A stretch of DNA of 64,000 nt, taken from Treponema pedis. GTDB taxonomy: Bacteria > Spirochaetota > Spirochaetia > Treponematales > Treponemataceae. The notes under the pieces are model-generated. The model searched no databases and was not told the origin of the DNA. It saw only the letters and a program-made list of their open reading frames with translations. The position numbers and the translations under genes were made by a program. Numbering within the stretch: the first letter of the stretch is position 1; each line of letters starts with the position of its first letter. Shown here piece by piece: positions 8,021 through 17,947 of this stretch. The stretch lies in NCBI RefSeq assembly GCF_017161325.1, contig NZ_CP045670.1, positions 434,001-498,000 of the forward strand. The letters are read 5' to 3'.

Positions 8021-10378
8021 AAATTTATTCTCCTCAAATTTATTTTTTTCAGGAATTTCCTGAAGTTTATATTTAGGTTTAAAGCGGTTTAACCTGAGCG
8101 CGTTCGTTACAACCGATACTGAGCTTAAACTCATTGCCGCCGCTGCAATCATCGGGCTTAATACGATTCCGAAAGCTGGATAAAATACTCCCGCCGCAAG
8201 AGGTATACAAAGAGAGTTGTAAAATAAGGCCCAAAAAAGATTTTCTTTTATATTTCTCATAACCGAACGGCTAAGCTGTAAGGCCGCCGCCGCCGTTTGA
8301 AGGTCTCCGTTCATTAAAATAATATCCGCACTTTCTACGGCTATGTCCGTACCGTTTCCGACTGCAATTCCCACATTTGCGGTCATTAAGGCCGGCGCAT
8401 CGTTTATGCCGTCTCCTATCATTGCGGTTGTTTTGCCTGACGCATTCAATTTTTCTATTTCGATTTTTTTATTTTGCGGCAAAAGTTCGGCTAAAAATTC
8501 GTCTATACCTGTTTGTGCTTTTATTGCCGCCGCGGTTTTTTTGTTGTCTCCTGTAAGCATTACGGTTTTTATGCCCATTGCTTTAAAAGAATTTACGGCA
8601 TCGATACTGCCCTGCTTTATTTTATCCGCAACGGCGATAATACCTGCAAGGGTTTTTCCGTCTCCGTTTAAATTTTCAACGCCGATTAAAAGAGGCGTAG
8701 CTCCTTTTTCGGCAAGGGAATCGATTAAAGGTTTTGCCTGTATAATTTCAATTCCGTTTTTTTGCATAAGTTTTTCGTTTCCTGCAAAAATCTTTAAATC
8801 CTTGTCCGCGTTTTCGGTAATACCCGATATTCCCAAACCGTGTTCGGCTGTAAAGTTCTTTATTTTAAGCGGTTCGATTTTTTCTTCTTCGGCTTTTTTT
8901 ATAACCGCATTTGCAAGAGGATGTTCGGAAAGAATTTCAAGACTGTAAGCGAATGTGAGGATTTCGGTTTCGGTAAAATTTGCCGACCTTTCTATTTGAG
9001 TAATAACCGGCTTTCCCTCGGTAACGGTTCCCGTTTTATCAAGCACAACCGTATCGGTTTTATAAGCGGTTTCCAGGGCTTCCGCGGAGCGGATTAAAAT
9101 TCCCAATCCGGCTCCCTTCCCTGTACCTGCCATAATTGCCGTAGGAGTTGCAAGCCCTAAAGCACAAGGACAGGAAATAACCAAAACCGCAATTGCTCTG
9201 GAAAGAGCGAATTCGAATTGAGCTCCCGTTAAAAGCCATATTGCAAAACTTATAAGCGAAATTAAAATAACGGAAGGAACAAAATAAAGGCTTATTTTAT
9301 CGGCAAGTTTTGCAACCGGCGCTTTTGAAGCTGCCGCTTCCTCGACTAATGCGATAATTTGGGAAAGAGTGGTATCGTTTCCTACGCGTTCGGCACGGAA
9401 TTTAAAGGCTCCAGAAAGATTAACCGATGCGCTTATTACCTTATCGCCTGCGGTTTTTTCAACGGGAATACTTTCGCCTGTAATGGCGGATTCATCTATT
9501 GAAGAATTTCCTTCTATGATTATACCGTCTACGGGAATTGATGAGCCCGGTTTAATTAAAATAATATCGCCTTTTACGATTTCTTCTACGGGAATTTCAA
9601 GCTGAATGTTTTCGCGTATTACAAGGGCCGTTTTAGGACTCAGATTCATCAGCTTGGTAATTGCTTCGGAAGTTTTACCCTTAGCGTTTGCTTCTAAAAA
9701 TTTGCCCAATGTAACAAGGGTTAAAATCATTGCGGCGGATTCAAAGTATAAATCCATTGAAAAATGCCTTACGGTTTCAAAATCGCCGTGTCCCATTCCG
9801 TAGGCCATTTTATAAATTGCATAAATTCCGTAAAGCACCGAAGCTCCGGCACCGACGGCAACAAGGGAATCCATATTGGGCACCTTACGTATAAGAGCTT
9901 TAAAACCGTTTAAAAAGAATTTTTTGTTTACAATTAAGACGGGAAGAGACAATAAAAATTGAGTAAATGCGAAAAGAACCGCATTTTTTATTCCGTGTAA
10001 AAAATGGGGAATCGGAAGTCCCGCCATGTGCCCCATAGAAATATAAAAAAGCGGCAGCATAAAAATGAGCGACCATATAAGCCTTTGTTTGATTTTTTCT
10101 TTTTCTTCGTTAGCCGCATTTGTTTGAGCGGCACGCTTATTTTCAGTTTTTTCTTTACTTGTGTTTTTATTATCCAAAACTGCATTATAACCTGCGCTTT
10201 GTACCGCTTTAATTATTTTTTCAGGCGAAATTATATTTTCGTCGTATTGAACCGTCATATTGTTCATTAAAAGATTAACTTGTACCTGTTGTATTCCGTT
10301 TTGCTTTTCTACGGCTCGTTGTACATGAGAAGAGCATGCCGAACAGCTCATTCCTAAAATGTTAAATAAGGCTTTCAT
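7823..10378 (-). CDS. copA: Cu(+)-exporting P1B-type ATPase with terminal metal-binding domains
   Basis: Copper-efflux pump, 851 residues. N-terminal heavy-metal domain with GMSCSAC (about 9-15), membrane helices from about 100, TGES (about 300-303), the CPC ion-site motif in ISCPCALG (about 403-405), phosphorylation site DKTGT (about 447-451), the SEHPLA motif, and GDGINDAPAL in the hinge. It ends with a second heavy-metal domain carrying GMACAHC (about 795-801). CPC marks the Cu/Ag subgroup. An extra metal domain at the C terminus is unusual and looks like a fused CopZ. That domain also has its own internal start signal (see 7823-8020). The promoter abuts the start codon. No CsoR or CopY regulator gene is near. 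Confidence 0.93.
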   Translation of the reverse strand: MKALFNILGMSCSACSSHVQRAVEKQNGIQQVQVNLLMNNMTVQYDENIISPEKIIKAVQSAGYNAVLDNKNTSKEKTENKRAAQTNAANEEKEKIKQRLIWSLIFMLPLFYISMGHMAGLPIPHFLHGIKNAVLFAFTQFLLSLPVLIVNKKFFLNGFKALIRKVPNMDSLVAVGAGASVLYGIYAIYKMAYGMGHGDFETVRHFSMDLYFESAAMILTLVTLGKFLEANAKGKTSEAITKLMNLSPKTALVIRENIQLEIPVEEIVKGDIILIKPGSSIPVDGIIIEGNSSIDESAITGESIPVEKTAGDKVISASVNLSGAFKFRAERVGNDTTLSQIIALVEEAAASKAPVAKLADKISLYFVPSVILISLISFAIWLLTGAQFEFALSRAIAVLVISCPCALGLATPTAIMAGTGKGAGLGILIRSAEALETAYKTDTVVLDKTGTVTEGKPVITQIERSANFTETEILTFAYSLEILSEHPLANAVIKKAEEEKIEPLKIKNFTAEHGLGISGITENADKDLKIFAGNEKLMQKNGIEIIQAKPLIDSLAEKGATPLLIGVENLNGDGKTLAGIIAVADKIKQGSIDAVNSFKAMGIKTVMLTGDNKKTAAAIKAQTGIDEFLAELLPQNKKIEIEKLNASGKTTAMIGDGINDAPALMTANVGIAVGNGTDIAVESADIILMNGDLQTAAAALQLSRSVMRNIKENLFWALFYNSLCIPLAAGVFYPAFGIVLSPMIAAAAMSLSSVSVVTNALRLNRFKPKYKLQEIPEKNKFEENKFMKTTLTVNGMACAHCVSIVEEALAKISGVTAKVDLEKKTAVIEHPETVSVDSLKKAITEAGYTIG

Positions 10379-10384
10379 ACATTT

Positions 10385-10413
10385 AATATACTAACTTTAA
10401 AATAAAACGGCAA
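10385..10413 (-). promoter_or_regulatory. copA promoter, predicted leaderless
   Basis: On the minus strand, TTGCCG (10413-10408), 17-nt spacer, TATATT (10390-10385), then 6 nt to the copA ATG at 10378. There is no Shine-Dalgarno. The predicted transcript begins at the start codon. Confidence 0.5.
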
Positions 10414-10514
10414 GGGCGGCGGTTTTATGCTAAAAACGGTATGCGGAAATTTTCCGTCAATTGAAACGGCTTTTAAACTTATTATTTCCTTAAAATCGAA
10501 TTTTTTCCCGCCTC

Positions 10515-10543
10515 TTTACATTACCCCGATATTGTAGTATCAT
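10515..10543 (+). promoter_or_regulatory. valS promoter
   Basis: TTTACA (10515-10520), 17-nt spacer, TATCAT (10538-10543). The leader is about 27 nt and contains CGGAGAAA ahead of the ATG at 10577. It faces away from the copA promoter. Confidence 0.45.
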
Positions 10544-10576
10544 CTTTTTTTATTATTAACTTTCGGAGAAATAACA

Positions 10577-13279
10577 ATGTCAGAAAAATTAAGCGCAATT
10601 GAAATGGAAAAAGCTTACAATCCTAAAGAATTTGAAGAACGTATTTACGATAAGTGGGAAAAAAGCGGCTGTTTTAAACCCGTTAAAAAAGAAGGCACAA
10701 AAAATACGTTTACGGTAGTTATTCCTCCGCCCAATGTTACAGGTGTTTTACACATGGGACATGCTCTTGATGAAACTTTACAAGATGTGGCAGTGCGCTA
10801 TCACAGAATGAAAGGCGATGAAACTCTTTGGATACCCGGAACCGACCATGCCGGAATTGCAACACAAAATGTCGTTGAAAAGCAGCTTAAACAGGAAGGC
10901 AAAACGCGCCGCGATTTGGGAAGAGATGCTTTTATAAAACGCACGTGGCAGGTAAAAGACGCTCATCATAAAATTATAACAAAGCAGCTGCGTAAAATGG
11001 GAGCTTCGGTAGATTGGTCAAGAGAAAGATTTACCTTAGATGAGGGGCTTTCAAAAGCGGTACGGGAAGTTTTTGTTTCTCTTTACGAAAAAGGTCTTAT
11101 TTACGAGGGTAACTATCTTGTAAACTGGTGTCCTTCTTGCGGGACGGCCCTTTCCGATGATGAAGTGGAACACGAAGAAAAAAAAGGGGCAATGTATCAT
11201 ATTTATTACGAGCTTGAAGACGGGGCTTGTTTACCGGACGGCTCCGCAAAAATTGAAATTGCTACAACGCGTCCTGAAACGCTTTTAGGCGATACGGCAG
11301 TTGCCGTTCATCCCGAAGACGGCCGCTACTCCTCCCTTGTAGGAAAATTCGTAAAACTTCCTCTTACGGATAAAAAAATACCCATAATAGCGGACGAATA
11401 CGTAGACAAAGAATTCGGTACTGGTGTTGTAAAAATTACTCCGGCTCACGATCCGAACGACTGGGAAGTAGGAAAAAGGCATAACCTGCCCGTCGTAAAT
11501 ATTTTAAATCCTGACGGCACCTTAAATGACGAAGTACCGGAAAAATATCGGGGGCTTACACCTGAAAAAGCGCGAAAAGCAGTTCTTACCGATTTGGAAA
11601 ATTTAAATCTTTTTAAAGCGGAAGAAAAAATTAAGCACTCGGTAGGCTGCTGCTACAGGTGCGGCACCCATATAGAACCCTACGTTTCAAAACAGTGGTT
11701 TGTAAAAATGCAGCCTCTTGCAAAAAAAGCTCTTGAAGCATGGCAAAGAGGAGAATTGAAATTCTATCCCAAAAAATGGGAAAACACTTATTCTCATTGG
11801 CTTAATAATATCCGTGATTGGTGTATTTCACGCCAACTGTGGTGGGGGCACCGCATTCCCGTTTGGTATTGCGATGACTGCGGTAAAATGACGGTAAGCC
11901 GCACGGATATTTTAGAATGCCCTCATTGTAAATCAAAAAAACTTCATCAAGATGAAGACGTCCTTGATACTTGGTTTTCAAGCTGGCTTTGGCCGTTTTC
12001 AACTCTCGGTTGGCCTGAAAAAACAAAGGACATTGAACGTTTTTACCCTACAAAGGCCTTAGTTACAGGTTACGATATTATTTTCTTTTGGGTTTCAAGA
12101 ATGATAATGGCCGGTTTGGAATTTACGGAACAAGTTCCTTTTAGCGATATTTTTCTTCACGGGCTTGTACGCGACAAACAGGGCAGAAAAATGAGTAAAT
12201 CTCTCGGCAACGGTATTGACCCGCTTAATATTATAGAAGAATACGGTGCGGACGCTATGAAATTTACCCTTACCTTTATGTGTGCCCAAGGGCAGGATAT
12301 TTTAATAGACGGCGAGGCTTTTAAATTCGGCTCCAAATTTGCAAATAAAATTTGGAACGCATCCCGCTATATTCTTATGAATCTTGAAGGGAGAACGATT
12401 GTTCCGGTAGAAAGAAAAGATTTAAAAGAGCTTGACCGATGGATTTATCATGAATTAAACGAGGCTGCAAAGTCGGTGAGCCTTGCTCTTGACGGCTACC
12501 GCTATAACGATGCTTCTCAAACCGTATACGAATTCTTTTGGAATAACTTTTGCGACTGGTATGTAGAAGGAACGAAACTTTCGTTTAAAAACGGCGATGA
12601 AGCGGAAAAAAACCGAGCCGCTTCCGTTTTGCTTGCTGTCCTTGAAGAAAGTTTAAGACTTTTGCACCCGTTTTTGGCCTTCGTTACGGAAGAAATTTAC
12701 TCAAAACTCCCTAAAAATTGTGCCGAAGGAGCCTTGCCGCGCTTTGAAGTTTTAATGACCGCTTCTTACCCTACGGAAAAAAAGGAGCGCATAGATGAGA
12801 GCGCCTGCAAACGTTTTAGAGCTATGCAGGAAATTGTACGCAGTATCAGAGCCTTGCGCACCGAATGCGGAATCGATCCTCAGCTTAAACTTAAAACTTC
12901 ACTTTTTATAGAAAAATCTTCGCCTGCCGAAGCCGCTTTTGAAAATACCGAAATAATAAAAATGCTTTCAGGGCTTGCAGAGCTTAATTTTATTCAAAGC
13001 CTTGAAGAAAAACCGGCTTCTTCAATCGGAACAGCAGGAGCGGGCTTTGAAGCCTTTTTAATTACCGGCGAGGCGGTTGATATTGCTCAATTAAAGGTGC
13101 GGTTTACCAAAGAACTCGAAAAAAATACTGCAAACGCAGCAAAAATTGAAGCAAAGTTAAAAACGGAAAACTTTGTGAAAAATGCGCCTGAAGAAGTTAT
13201 TGCAGGCGAAAAAGAAAAACTGGAACAGCTTTTGCGCATGTGCGGAAAATTAAAAGGCTACTTAAAAGCTCTTGAGTAA
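10577..13279 (+). CDS. valS: Valyl-tRNA synthetase
   Basis: Class I synthetase charging tRNA-Val, 900 residues. The HIGH motif appears as HMGH in PPNVTGVLHMGHALD (about 50-65), the CP1 editing domain follows (TTRPETLLGDTAVAVHP), and KMSKS lies in GRKMSKSLGNGIDPL. Two Cys pairs in CPSCG and CYRCG, and CDDCG with CPHCK, suggest zinc-binding knuckles. The C-terminal anticodon-binding domain is followed by a Lys/Glu-rich coiled coil (about 835-900) typical of ValRS. Start chosen at the ATG with CGGAGAAATAAC upstream. Confidence 0.97.
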   Translation: MSEKLSAIEMEKAYNPKEFEERIYDKWEKSGCFKPVKKEGTKNTFTVVIPPPNVTGVLHMGHALDETLQDVAVRYHRMKGDETLWIPGTDHAGIATQNVVEKQLKQEGKTRRDLGRDAFIKRTWQVKDAHHKIITKQLRKMGASVDWSRERFTLDEGLSKAVREVFVSLYEKGLIYEGNYLVNWCPSCGTALSDDEVEHEEKKGAMYHIYYELEDGACLPDGSAKIEIATTRPETLLGDTAVAVHPEDGRYSSLVGKFVKLPLTDKKIPIIADEYVDKEFGTGVVKITPAHDPNDWEVGKRHNLPVVNILNPDGTLNDEVPEKYRGLTPEKARKAVLTDLENLNLFKAEEKIKHSVGCCYRCGTHIEPYVSKQWFVKMQPLAKKALEAWQRGELKFYPKKWENTYSHWLNNIRDWCISRQLWWGHRIPVWYCDDCGKMTVSRTDILECPHCKSKKLHQDEDVLDTWFSSWLWPFSTLGWPEKTKDIERFYPTKALVTGYDIIFFWVSRMIMAGLEFTEQVPFSDIFLHGLVRDKQGRKMSKSLGNGIDPLNIIEEYGADAMKFTLTFMCAQGQDILIDGEAFKFGSKFANKIWNASRYILMNLEGRTIVPVERKDLKELDRWIYHELNEAAKSVSLALDGYRYNDASQTVYEFFWNNFCDWYVEGTKLSFKNGDEAEKNRAASVLLAVLEESLRLLHPFLAFVTEEIYSKLPKNCAEGALPRFEVLMTASYPTEKKERIDESACKRFRAMQEIVRSIRALRTECGIDPQLKLKTSLFIEKSSPAEAAFENTEIIKMLSGLAELNFIQSLEEKPASSIGTAGAGFEAFLITGEAVDIAQLKVRFTKELEKNTANAAKIEAKLKTENFVKNAPEEVIAGEKEKLEQLLRMCGKLKGYLKALE

Positions 13280-13360
13280 ATTGCGGCTAAAACCTTTTTA
13301 AAATTAAACCGGTTGTTTATAGTGATGTTATTATATCCGTAATAAACCGATTTTTACTTA

Positions 13361-13666
13361 ATGCCCGAGGCCGGAGCTGTTGCCGAGTCGGTTCCTTATA
13401 TCGATGAACCTTTTACATCACTTGATACAAAAACCGAAAAAGAGTGTTTGGATTTTCTGTGTAATGAAATACGGGATAAAAATGTTTTTGTTATTTCGCA
13501 CAAATTCAATGTATTAAAGGCTCTCACAAAAAGATGTATTGTAATGAAAAACGGAAAAATTATTGAGGAGGGTACGCACGAAGATTTGGAGCAAAAACAA
13601 GGTTTGTATTATGAGTTATTGACTAATTTTAATATGCAGCGCAAAGATATAACAATCGAAGCCTAA
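13361..13666 (+). pseudogene. Remnant of an ABC transporter ATPase (C-terminal part)
   Basis: 101 codons corresponding only to the end of an ABC ATPase. The Walker B tail with D-loop is seen as YIDEPFTSLDT, the H-loop as VISHKFN, and the usual tail MKNGKIIEEGTHEDL follows. Walker A, Q-loop and the LSGGQ signature are missing, and the first 10-12 residues (PEAGAVAESV) do not resemble the family. The upstream 80 nt contain stops and no continuation. The tail style matches fused permease-ATPase exporters. It cannot hydrolyse ATP alone. It is most likely the debris of a deletion between valS and the next gene. Confidence 0.7.
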
Positions 13667-13693
13667 TCGGTATAGAGGGTTGTTGATTTAAAA

Positions 13694-14851
13694 TTATTCT
13701 GGCAATGAGGTTACATATAAACCCGTTTTACCTACTTCAAAAAAACGCTGTTCTTCCCAAGCGGCGATAACGGTGTTACCGTAAATTGCAAAATAGGTGT
13801 AAACGGTGTTTTTAGGCAATTGGGGCAATTCGATTTTATTCCATTTTTGTTTTTCCGAATCGAGCAGAAGCATTTCCCCTGTAGCGAAAAGAACGGCTTT
13901 TTTTATATTTGCATTTTCGTCGCTTTTAAATTCGCACACGCATGCCGAAACATATTCGGCTTCTTCCGAAAAATCTTCTTGTTTTAGTAAATCCGTTTTC
14001 GATTTTGAATTTTTTGAAAAAAATTCGGCTCTTATATTTTTATAGCCGCTTTCTTTGAGAGGAACGGCAATTTCTTTTAACTTTTCATTTTGCAAACTTA
14101 AATTTAAATCTATAGGAGCGGTGTTTTTAATAACCTCATCTTGGCTTATTTGTAAATAATTTCCTTTTAAAGCCTCATCAAAAGAGTCGAAAGAAAAATA
14201 ATTAAAAGTTATTCTATCGTTTTTTTCGGTTTTAAAAGAAGCGAACCATTTTTGTTTAAATTCCAAATTAACCAATTGGGCTTCTTTTTCAAGTTTAAAT
14301 ACGGAAGGAAAAATAAGGGGACTAAAACCGTTGTTTACAGTGTTGTATCTGTATAAAGAAACATTTTCATCGCTTGCATTTACGGAAGAGAAAACCGTAT
14401 TGGTGTAAAACCGTACTAAAAGCCCCTGTTCGGTTTTGTAAAAACCGCCTGCCGTTCTTTTTGCAGCTTCGGTACTTTTTAAAACCGCAGGAGAATTTTC
14501 CGTATTAAAATCAAAGGCAGGAAGAATACCTTGTTTGTTAACGAGAAAAAAAGAGGGCTCGTACATAACCGCAACGCTTGAAACCCTTACAGCCTCCGTC
14601 CAGGGAAGAAACTCCGCATAAGGAGCGATTTCTGCCGATTCCGTTTTTATAAGTTCTCCGGCTGATGAAAAATAATACCATGCTTCCGAAAGTTTATTTT
14701 CTGATTTTGTTTGAGAATTTACGGTACCTGTTGTGTCCGTTATTTGAGAATTTTGTACGGAGCTTCCGTGCTGCTTTTTAGAGCAGCTGCTGAAATAAAA
14801 AAGCAATACGGAAGCTAAAATTAAAAATCTAAAAAGATTACGCAAGAGCAA
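13694..14851 (-). CDS. Treponemal lipoprotein of unknown function
   Basis: 385 residues starting with a lipoprotein signal: basic MLLRNLFR, a hydrophobic core, and the lipobox-like YFSSC at about residues 19-23. The mature part has many short repeats of aromatic and Lys residues and a segment near the end ([16 protein letters not shown]) that looks like a beta-propeller or WD-like strand pair, but I do not recognise a family. The predicted start is TTG and overlaps the end of ridA by 14 nt, so translation is probably coupled. It would be anchored in the outer or inner membrane. Confidence 0.7.
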   Translation of the reverse strand: MLLRNLFRFLILASVLLFYFSSCSKKQHGSSVQNSQITDTTGTVNSQTKSENKLSEAWYYFSSAGELIKTESAEIAPYAEFLPWTEAVRVSSVAVMYEPSFFLVNKQGILPAFDFNTENSPAVLKSTEAAKRTAGGFYKTEQGLLVRFYTNTVFSSVNASDENVSLYRYNTVNNGFSPLIFPSVFKLEKEAQLVNLEFKQKWFASFKTEKNDRITFNYFSFDSFDEALKGNYLQISQDEVIKNTAPIDLNLSLQNEKLKEIAVPLKESGYKNIRAEFFSKNSKSKTDLLKQEDFSEEAEYVSACVCEFKSDENANIKKAVLFATGEMLLLDSEKQKWNKIELPQLPKNTVYTYFAIYGNTVIAAWEEQRFFEVGKTGLYVTSLPE

Positions 14852-15215
14852 TTACTTCAATCTCGACAAGGGCATCTTTCGGAAGGCGGGCAACTTCTAC
14901 CGCAGAGCGGGCAGGGTGTTTTTCTTCACCGAAAATTTCAGAATAAACCTTATTCATCTCGGCAAAATTATTCATATCGCTTAAAAAAACGGTTGTTTTT
15001 ATAACATTTCCAAGACTTGTTCCAGCCTGTTCCAATATAGCTTTTACGTTTAATAAAGACTGACGCGTTTGAGCGGCGATACCTTCGGGGAAGGCTCCGG
15101 TTGCAGGGTCAAGGGGAAGCTGTCCCGATGTAAAAACCAAACCGTTCGCCTTAATTCCTTGAGAATAAGGCCCTATAGCCGCAGGCGCCTTAGTAGTTGC
15201 AATAATTTCTTTCAT
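14838..15215 (-). CDS. ridA: RidA family enamine/imine deaminase
   Basis: 125 residues, full family length. RidA proteins hydrolyse reactive enamine and imine intermediates made by PLP enzymes such as threonine dehydratase. Seen motifs are [19 protein letters not shown] near the N terminus, and [23 protein letters not shown] at the end, split by position at about 100-122, which contains the conserved Arg that binds the substrate carboxylate. AAGGAG lies 8 nt before the ATG. It leads a two-gene operon with the lipoprotein. Confidence 0.92.
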   Translation of the reverse strand: MKEIIATTKAPAAIGPYSQGIKANGLVFTSGQLPLDPATGAFPEGIAAQTRQSLLNVKAILEQAGTSLGNVIKTTVFLSDMNNFAEMNKVYSEIFGEEKHPARSAVEVARLPKDALVEIEVIALA

Positions 15216-15254
15216 CTTAAAAACTCCTTATAATGAAGATGTCGGTAGAGGTGT

Positions 15255-15283
15255 ATTTTATAAGAATACTTTTTTTTAGTCAA
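15255..15283 (-). promoter_or_regulatory. ridA promoter
   Basis: Minus strand TTGACT (15283-15278), 17-nt spacer containing an A8 run, TAAAAT (15260-15255). The leader to the ATG at 15215 is about 33 nt with AAGGAG. Confidence 0.55.
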
Positions 15284-15360
15284 TAAGTTATTTTAAACTT
15301 GAATATTTCTTTATTTCATTCCCTCTGTAATATATTTCCGTTTTGGTGTAAAATATCCTT

Positions 15361-16119
15361 ATGGGTAAAAAATTTTTAAAGGAATTACCGGTATGCGGTT
15401 TTGAGGCCGTAAAAGCTTTGGGTAAATACCACCCTGAAAAAATTTCGCGTTTATTTTTTGCGGAAAACAGGGTAAAACAGTTCGGAGGGTTATGCAAGTA
15501 TCTTGCGGAAAATAAAAAATTATACCGTATTGTTTCAGATGAAGAATTGGAAAAACTTTCGGAATCCGTTCACCATCAGGGAGTTACGGCGATGATTTTC
15601 GAGCCGATTATTCCGCGTCTTGAACATGCACAAATTGAAGACTGGCAAAAAGAAGGGGCTTCCGTTTTAGTTCTTGACGAGGTCGGGAATGCGAATAATC
15701 TGGGTGCAATTATAAGAAGCGCCGCTTTTTTCGGAATCGAAAACTTGGTTTTAACCGAAGAAGATAAACAGGCCGCAATTACAACTTCGGTTTATAGGGT
15801 TGCGCAAGGCGGAATGGAATTTGTAAACTTGTTTAGAGTTTCTTCCACGGCATGGTTTTTAAGGCAATGCCGCGGAAAAATCACCTGTATAGGTACGGAT
15901 TTACAGGCGTATCACGATATAAGCGGTATGCATCGTCTTTTGGAAAAAAACGAACCCTGTGCGGTTGTTTTGGGCAACGAGGAGAGGGGAATAAGCAGCG
16001 AAACAAAAAAACTTTGCAACCATCTTGTAAAAATTCACGGAAGCGGAAACATTGAAAGTTTAAATGTAGCTCAAGCGGCAACCCTATTTTGCAGCATATT
16101 AAAATCAAAGCCGGAATAA
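15361..16119 (+). CDS. TrmH/SpoU family RNA 2'-O-methyltransferase
   Basis: 252 residues. A short N-terminal substrate domain (about 1-85) precedes a SPOUT catalytic domain with all three motifs: NLGAIIRSA (motif 1), GNEERGI (motif 2) and ESLNVAQAA (motif 3). The family uses S-adenosylmethionine to methylate ribose in rRNA or tRNA. Size and N-terminal domain resemble RlmB-type 23S rRNA methylases, but the exact target cannot be read from sequence. A TAAAAT -10 box at 15349-15354 ends 6 nt before the ATG and there is no Shine-Dalgarno, so the mRNA is probably leaderless. Confidence 0.88.
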   Translation: MGKKFLKELPVCGFEAVKALGKYHPEKISRLFFAENRVKQFGGLCKYLAENKKLYRIVSDEELEKLSESVHHQGVTAMIFEPIIPRLEHAQIEDWQKEGASVLVLDEVGNANNLGAIIRSAAFFGIENLVLTEEDKQAAITTSVYRVAQGGMEFVNLFRVSSTAWFLRQCRGKITCIGTDLQAYHDISGMHRLLEKNEPCAVVLGNEERGISSETKKLCNHLVKIHGSGNIESLNVAQAATLFCSILKSKPE

Positions 16120-16154
16120 TTTTTAAGTGTAAATACAGGAAGGAGAAAGATAAA

Positions 16155-17723
16155 ATGAGAAAAAAAACGACGGAGTATTTTAAGCTTATAAAAGAAAGTA
16201 TAAAAAGAACTCCTTATATTTTTGCGGTAATCGGAATATTGGGTTTAACGCAGGCTTTTTACAGATATATCCCGGAGGCTTTTATATTAAATTTCATTTT
16301 GTTGTTTGCAATTTTCTTTTTATTAAGCGAAACCGTAAGCGGATTGAAAAAAACGCAAAAAATAATTATTTATTTTTTGCTGCCGTTTTTAATAATCGGA
16401 AACCATTGCCTTTATCTTTTTACATATAGGGAATATATAGCCGAATTAAGCGTTTCGCTGGTTATTTTCTTTTGCTGCTCCGGTTTTATTTTATATTTTT
16501 ACGTAAAAGAAAATTTTTTAAACGAATTTAAATCGCGTATTATTCATATTTTATTATCATTATTATTTTTTGCGTCAAGTTACGGTTTAATTTATACAAC
16601 GGCATATTTTATAGACCATATTTTTAATTTAAAATTGGAATATTACGACAGTATCTTATACCGTTTTGCAAATTCGTTCTCTACAATTATCGGCTCCGTA
16701 ATACTCTCCTCTTATAAGAAAAAAAACGAATACCGTAACTCTCATTTTTTTACCTTAATGTTTAAAAAAATTCTGCCGGTTTTACTTATCCCCGTACTAA
16801 GTTTAGCCGTAATATATTTTTCCAAACTGATTATATGGGAAAGTTATGATTTCGGGTTTGACAACGAGCTTTATTATATAGGTGTAATAATATTTTTCAT
16901 TATTTTGGCGATGATGCAGCTTTGCGAAGATAATAAAAAACTTTCTAAAATTATTATATTGACAGCCGCGGTTCTTCCGCTCTTATTTATCGCCGTGTTT
17001 TTAAAATACAGGCACAATTCTATCGAGTATTGGAGAGCACCCTGCTTTACTTCCGAAACGGCTTATATTATCCATGAAGTTATGCTTAATATCCTGATAA
17101 GCGCTTATTGTTTTTATCTTTTTTTTAAAAAGAAAAAAATAGATAATATGCTTATACATCTGGCTTTTTTAGTAGTAATAATTTTATATTTGCCGGCATT
17201 CGGATATCATAATTTTTCGCGGTATAAAAATTTTTACGCCATACAAATCGTCAAAGATAAAAATAAATACGAAGAGTTTAAAACCGCGTATAAATATTAT
17301 AAACAGAGGTATGAAAACAGATTTACCGAAGAAGAGTATAGCGAGACTTTTTTTGTTTATCCTAAATGCTCCTATAGAGAAAATACAAATTCGGAAATTA
17401 TACTTGATGTGGAAAACTTTAAATTTGCGTTTTTGGGAATGTACCTTGATTTATCTTCGGAAGAAAAAAAGGTTGTAAGCCGCTACGGATATACCTTTGA
17501 ACTGGACGATACGGGAAAATATTTAAACGTAACTTCGGACGGCGGAAGCTCTTATAAATTCGATATTTATTCCGCGTTAAAACCTTACGAAAAAAAAGAA
17601 GCGCCAGAAACGATATTTGAAGAAAAAGAATTTAAAATTCAAATAATCAAGTACGGATTTACCGAAAGAAGGTCGAATTATTTAAATAACTATTTAACAT
17701 GCGATGTGTTTTTTAAAAAATAA
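16155..17723 (+). CDS. Polytopic membrane protein, possibly DUF4153-like
   Basis: Start placed at the ATG 16155, because AGGAAGGAGA lies just upstream and an earlier in-frame ATG at 16089 would overlap the methylase gene and add non-family residues. About 522 residues. About 10-12 hydrophobic helices occupy roughly the first 370 residues. A soluble C-terminal part of about 150 residues holds Lys, Tyr and Glu-rich sequence. The layout (helical N-terminal half, segment LSLAVIYFSKLIIWESYDFG, soluble tail) recalls DUF4153 proteins, a family of unknown function. I would not assign a role. Confidence 0.6.
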   Translation: MRKKTTEYFKLIKESIKRTPYIFAVIGILGLTQAFYRYIPEAFILNFILLFAIFFLLSETVSGLKKTQKIIIYFLLPFLIIGNHCLYLFTYREYIAELSVSLVIFFCCSGFILYFYVKENFLNEFKSRIIHILLSLLFFASSYGLIYTTAYFIDHIFNLKLEYYDSILYRFANSFSTIIGSVILSSYKKKNEYRNSHFFTLMFKKILPVLLIPVLSLAVIYFSKLIIWESYDFGFDNELYYIGVIIFFIILAMMQLCEDNKKLSKIIILTAAVLPLLFIAVFLKYRHNSIEYWRAPCFTSETAYIIHEVMLNILISAYCFYLFFKKKKIDNMLIHLAFLVVIILYLPAFGYHNFSRYKNFYAIQIVKDKNKYEEFKTAYKYYKQRYENRFTEEEYSETFFVYPKCSYRENTNSEIILDVENFKFAFLGMYLDLSSEEKKVVSRYGYTFELDDTGKYLNVTSDGGSSYKFDIYSALKPYEKKEAPETIFEEKEFKIQIIKYGFTERRSNYLNNYLTCDVFFKK

Positions 17724-17818
17724 GAAGTTTTAACGGTTTTGATATAAATAAGGGGTCGGTTTTGCAAGGGAAAATTTTTACCGCCGGATGCCGTTTAAAA
17801 ATTCTTTTTTTCAGTCTA

Positions 17819-17848
17819 TTGACATTCTTTGCCGTTTTTTGATATACT
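17819..17848 (+). promoter_or_regulatory. rplU operon promoter
   Basis: TTGACA (17819-17824), 18-nt spacer, TATACT (17843-17848), close to consensus. The leader to rplU is about 93 nt, with AAAGAGGT before the ATG at 17948. The long leader could host feedback regulation by L21, but no defined structure was recognised. Confidence 0.65.
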
Positions 17849-17947
17849 GAACGTCAACCGTTTTAAATTGTTCGATATAACCCGTTAAATATCAAGAACA
17901 ATAAAAGCAATTACAGAACAAAAGAAAATTTTAAAGAGGTATTAAGA

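Noticed and set aside
8343-8948. 201-codon plus-strand frame inside copA
   Set aside because: It lies antisense to the well-supported copper ATPase, has no ribosome site, and its protein has a repetitive Ser/Ala/Phe/Pro composition as expected for the reverse of a coding frame.
16089-16154. Longer start of the membrane protein at 16155
   Set aside because: It overlaps the methylase gene and bypasses a strong AGGAAGGAGA site before the ATG at 16155.
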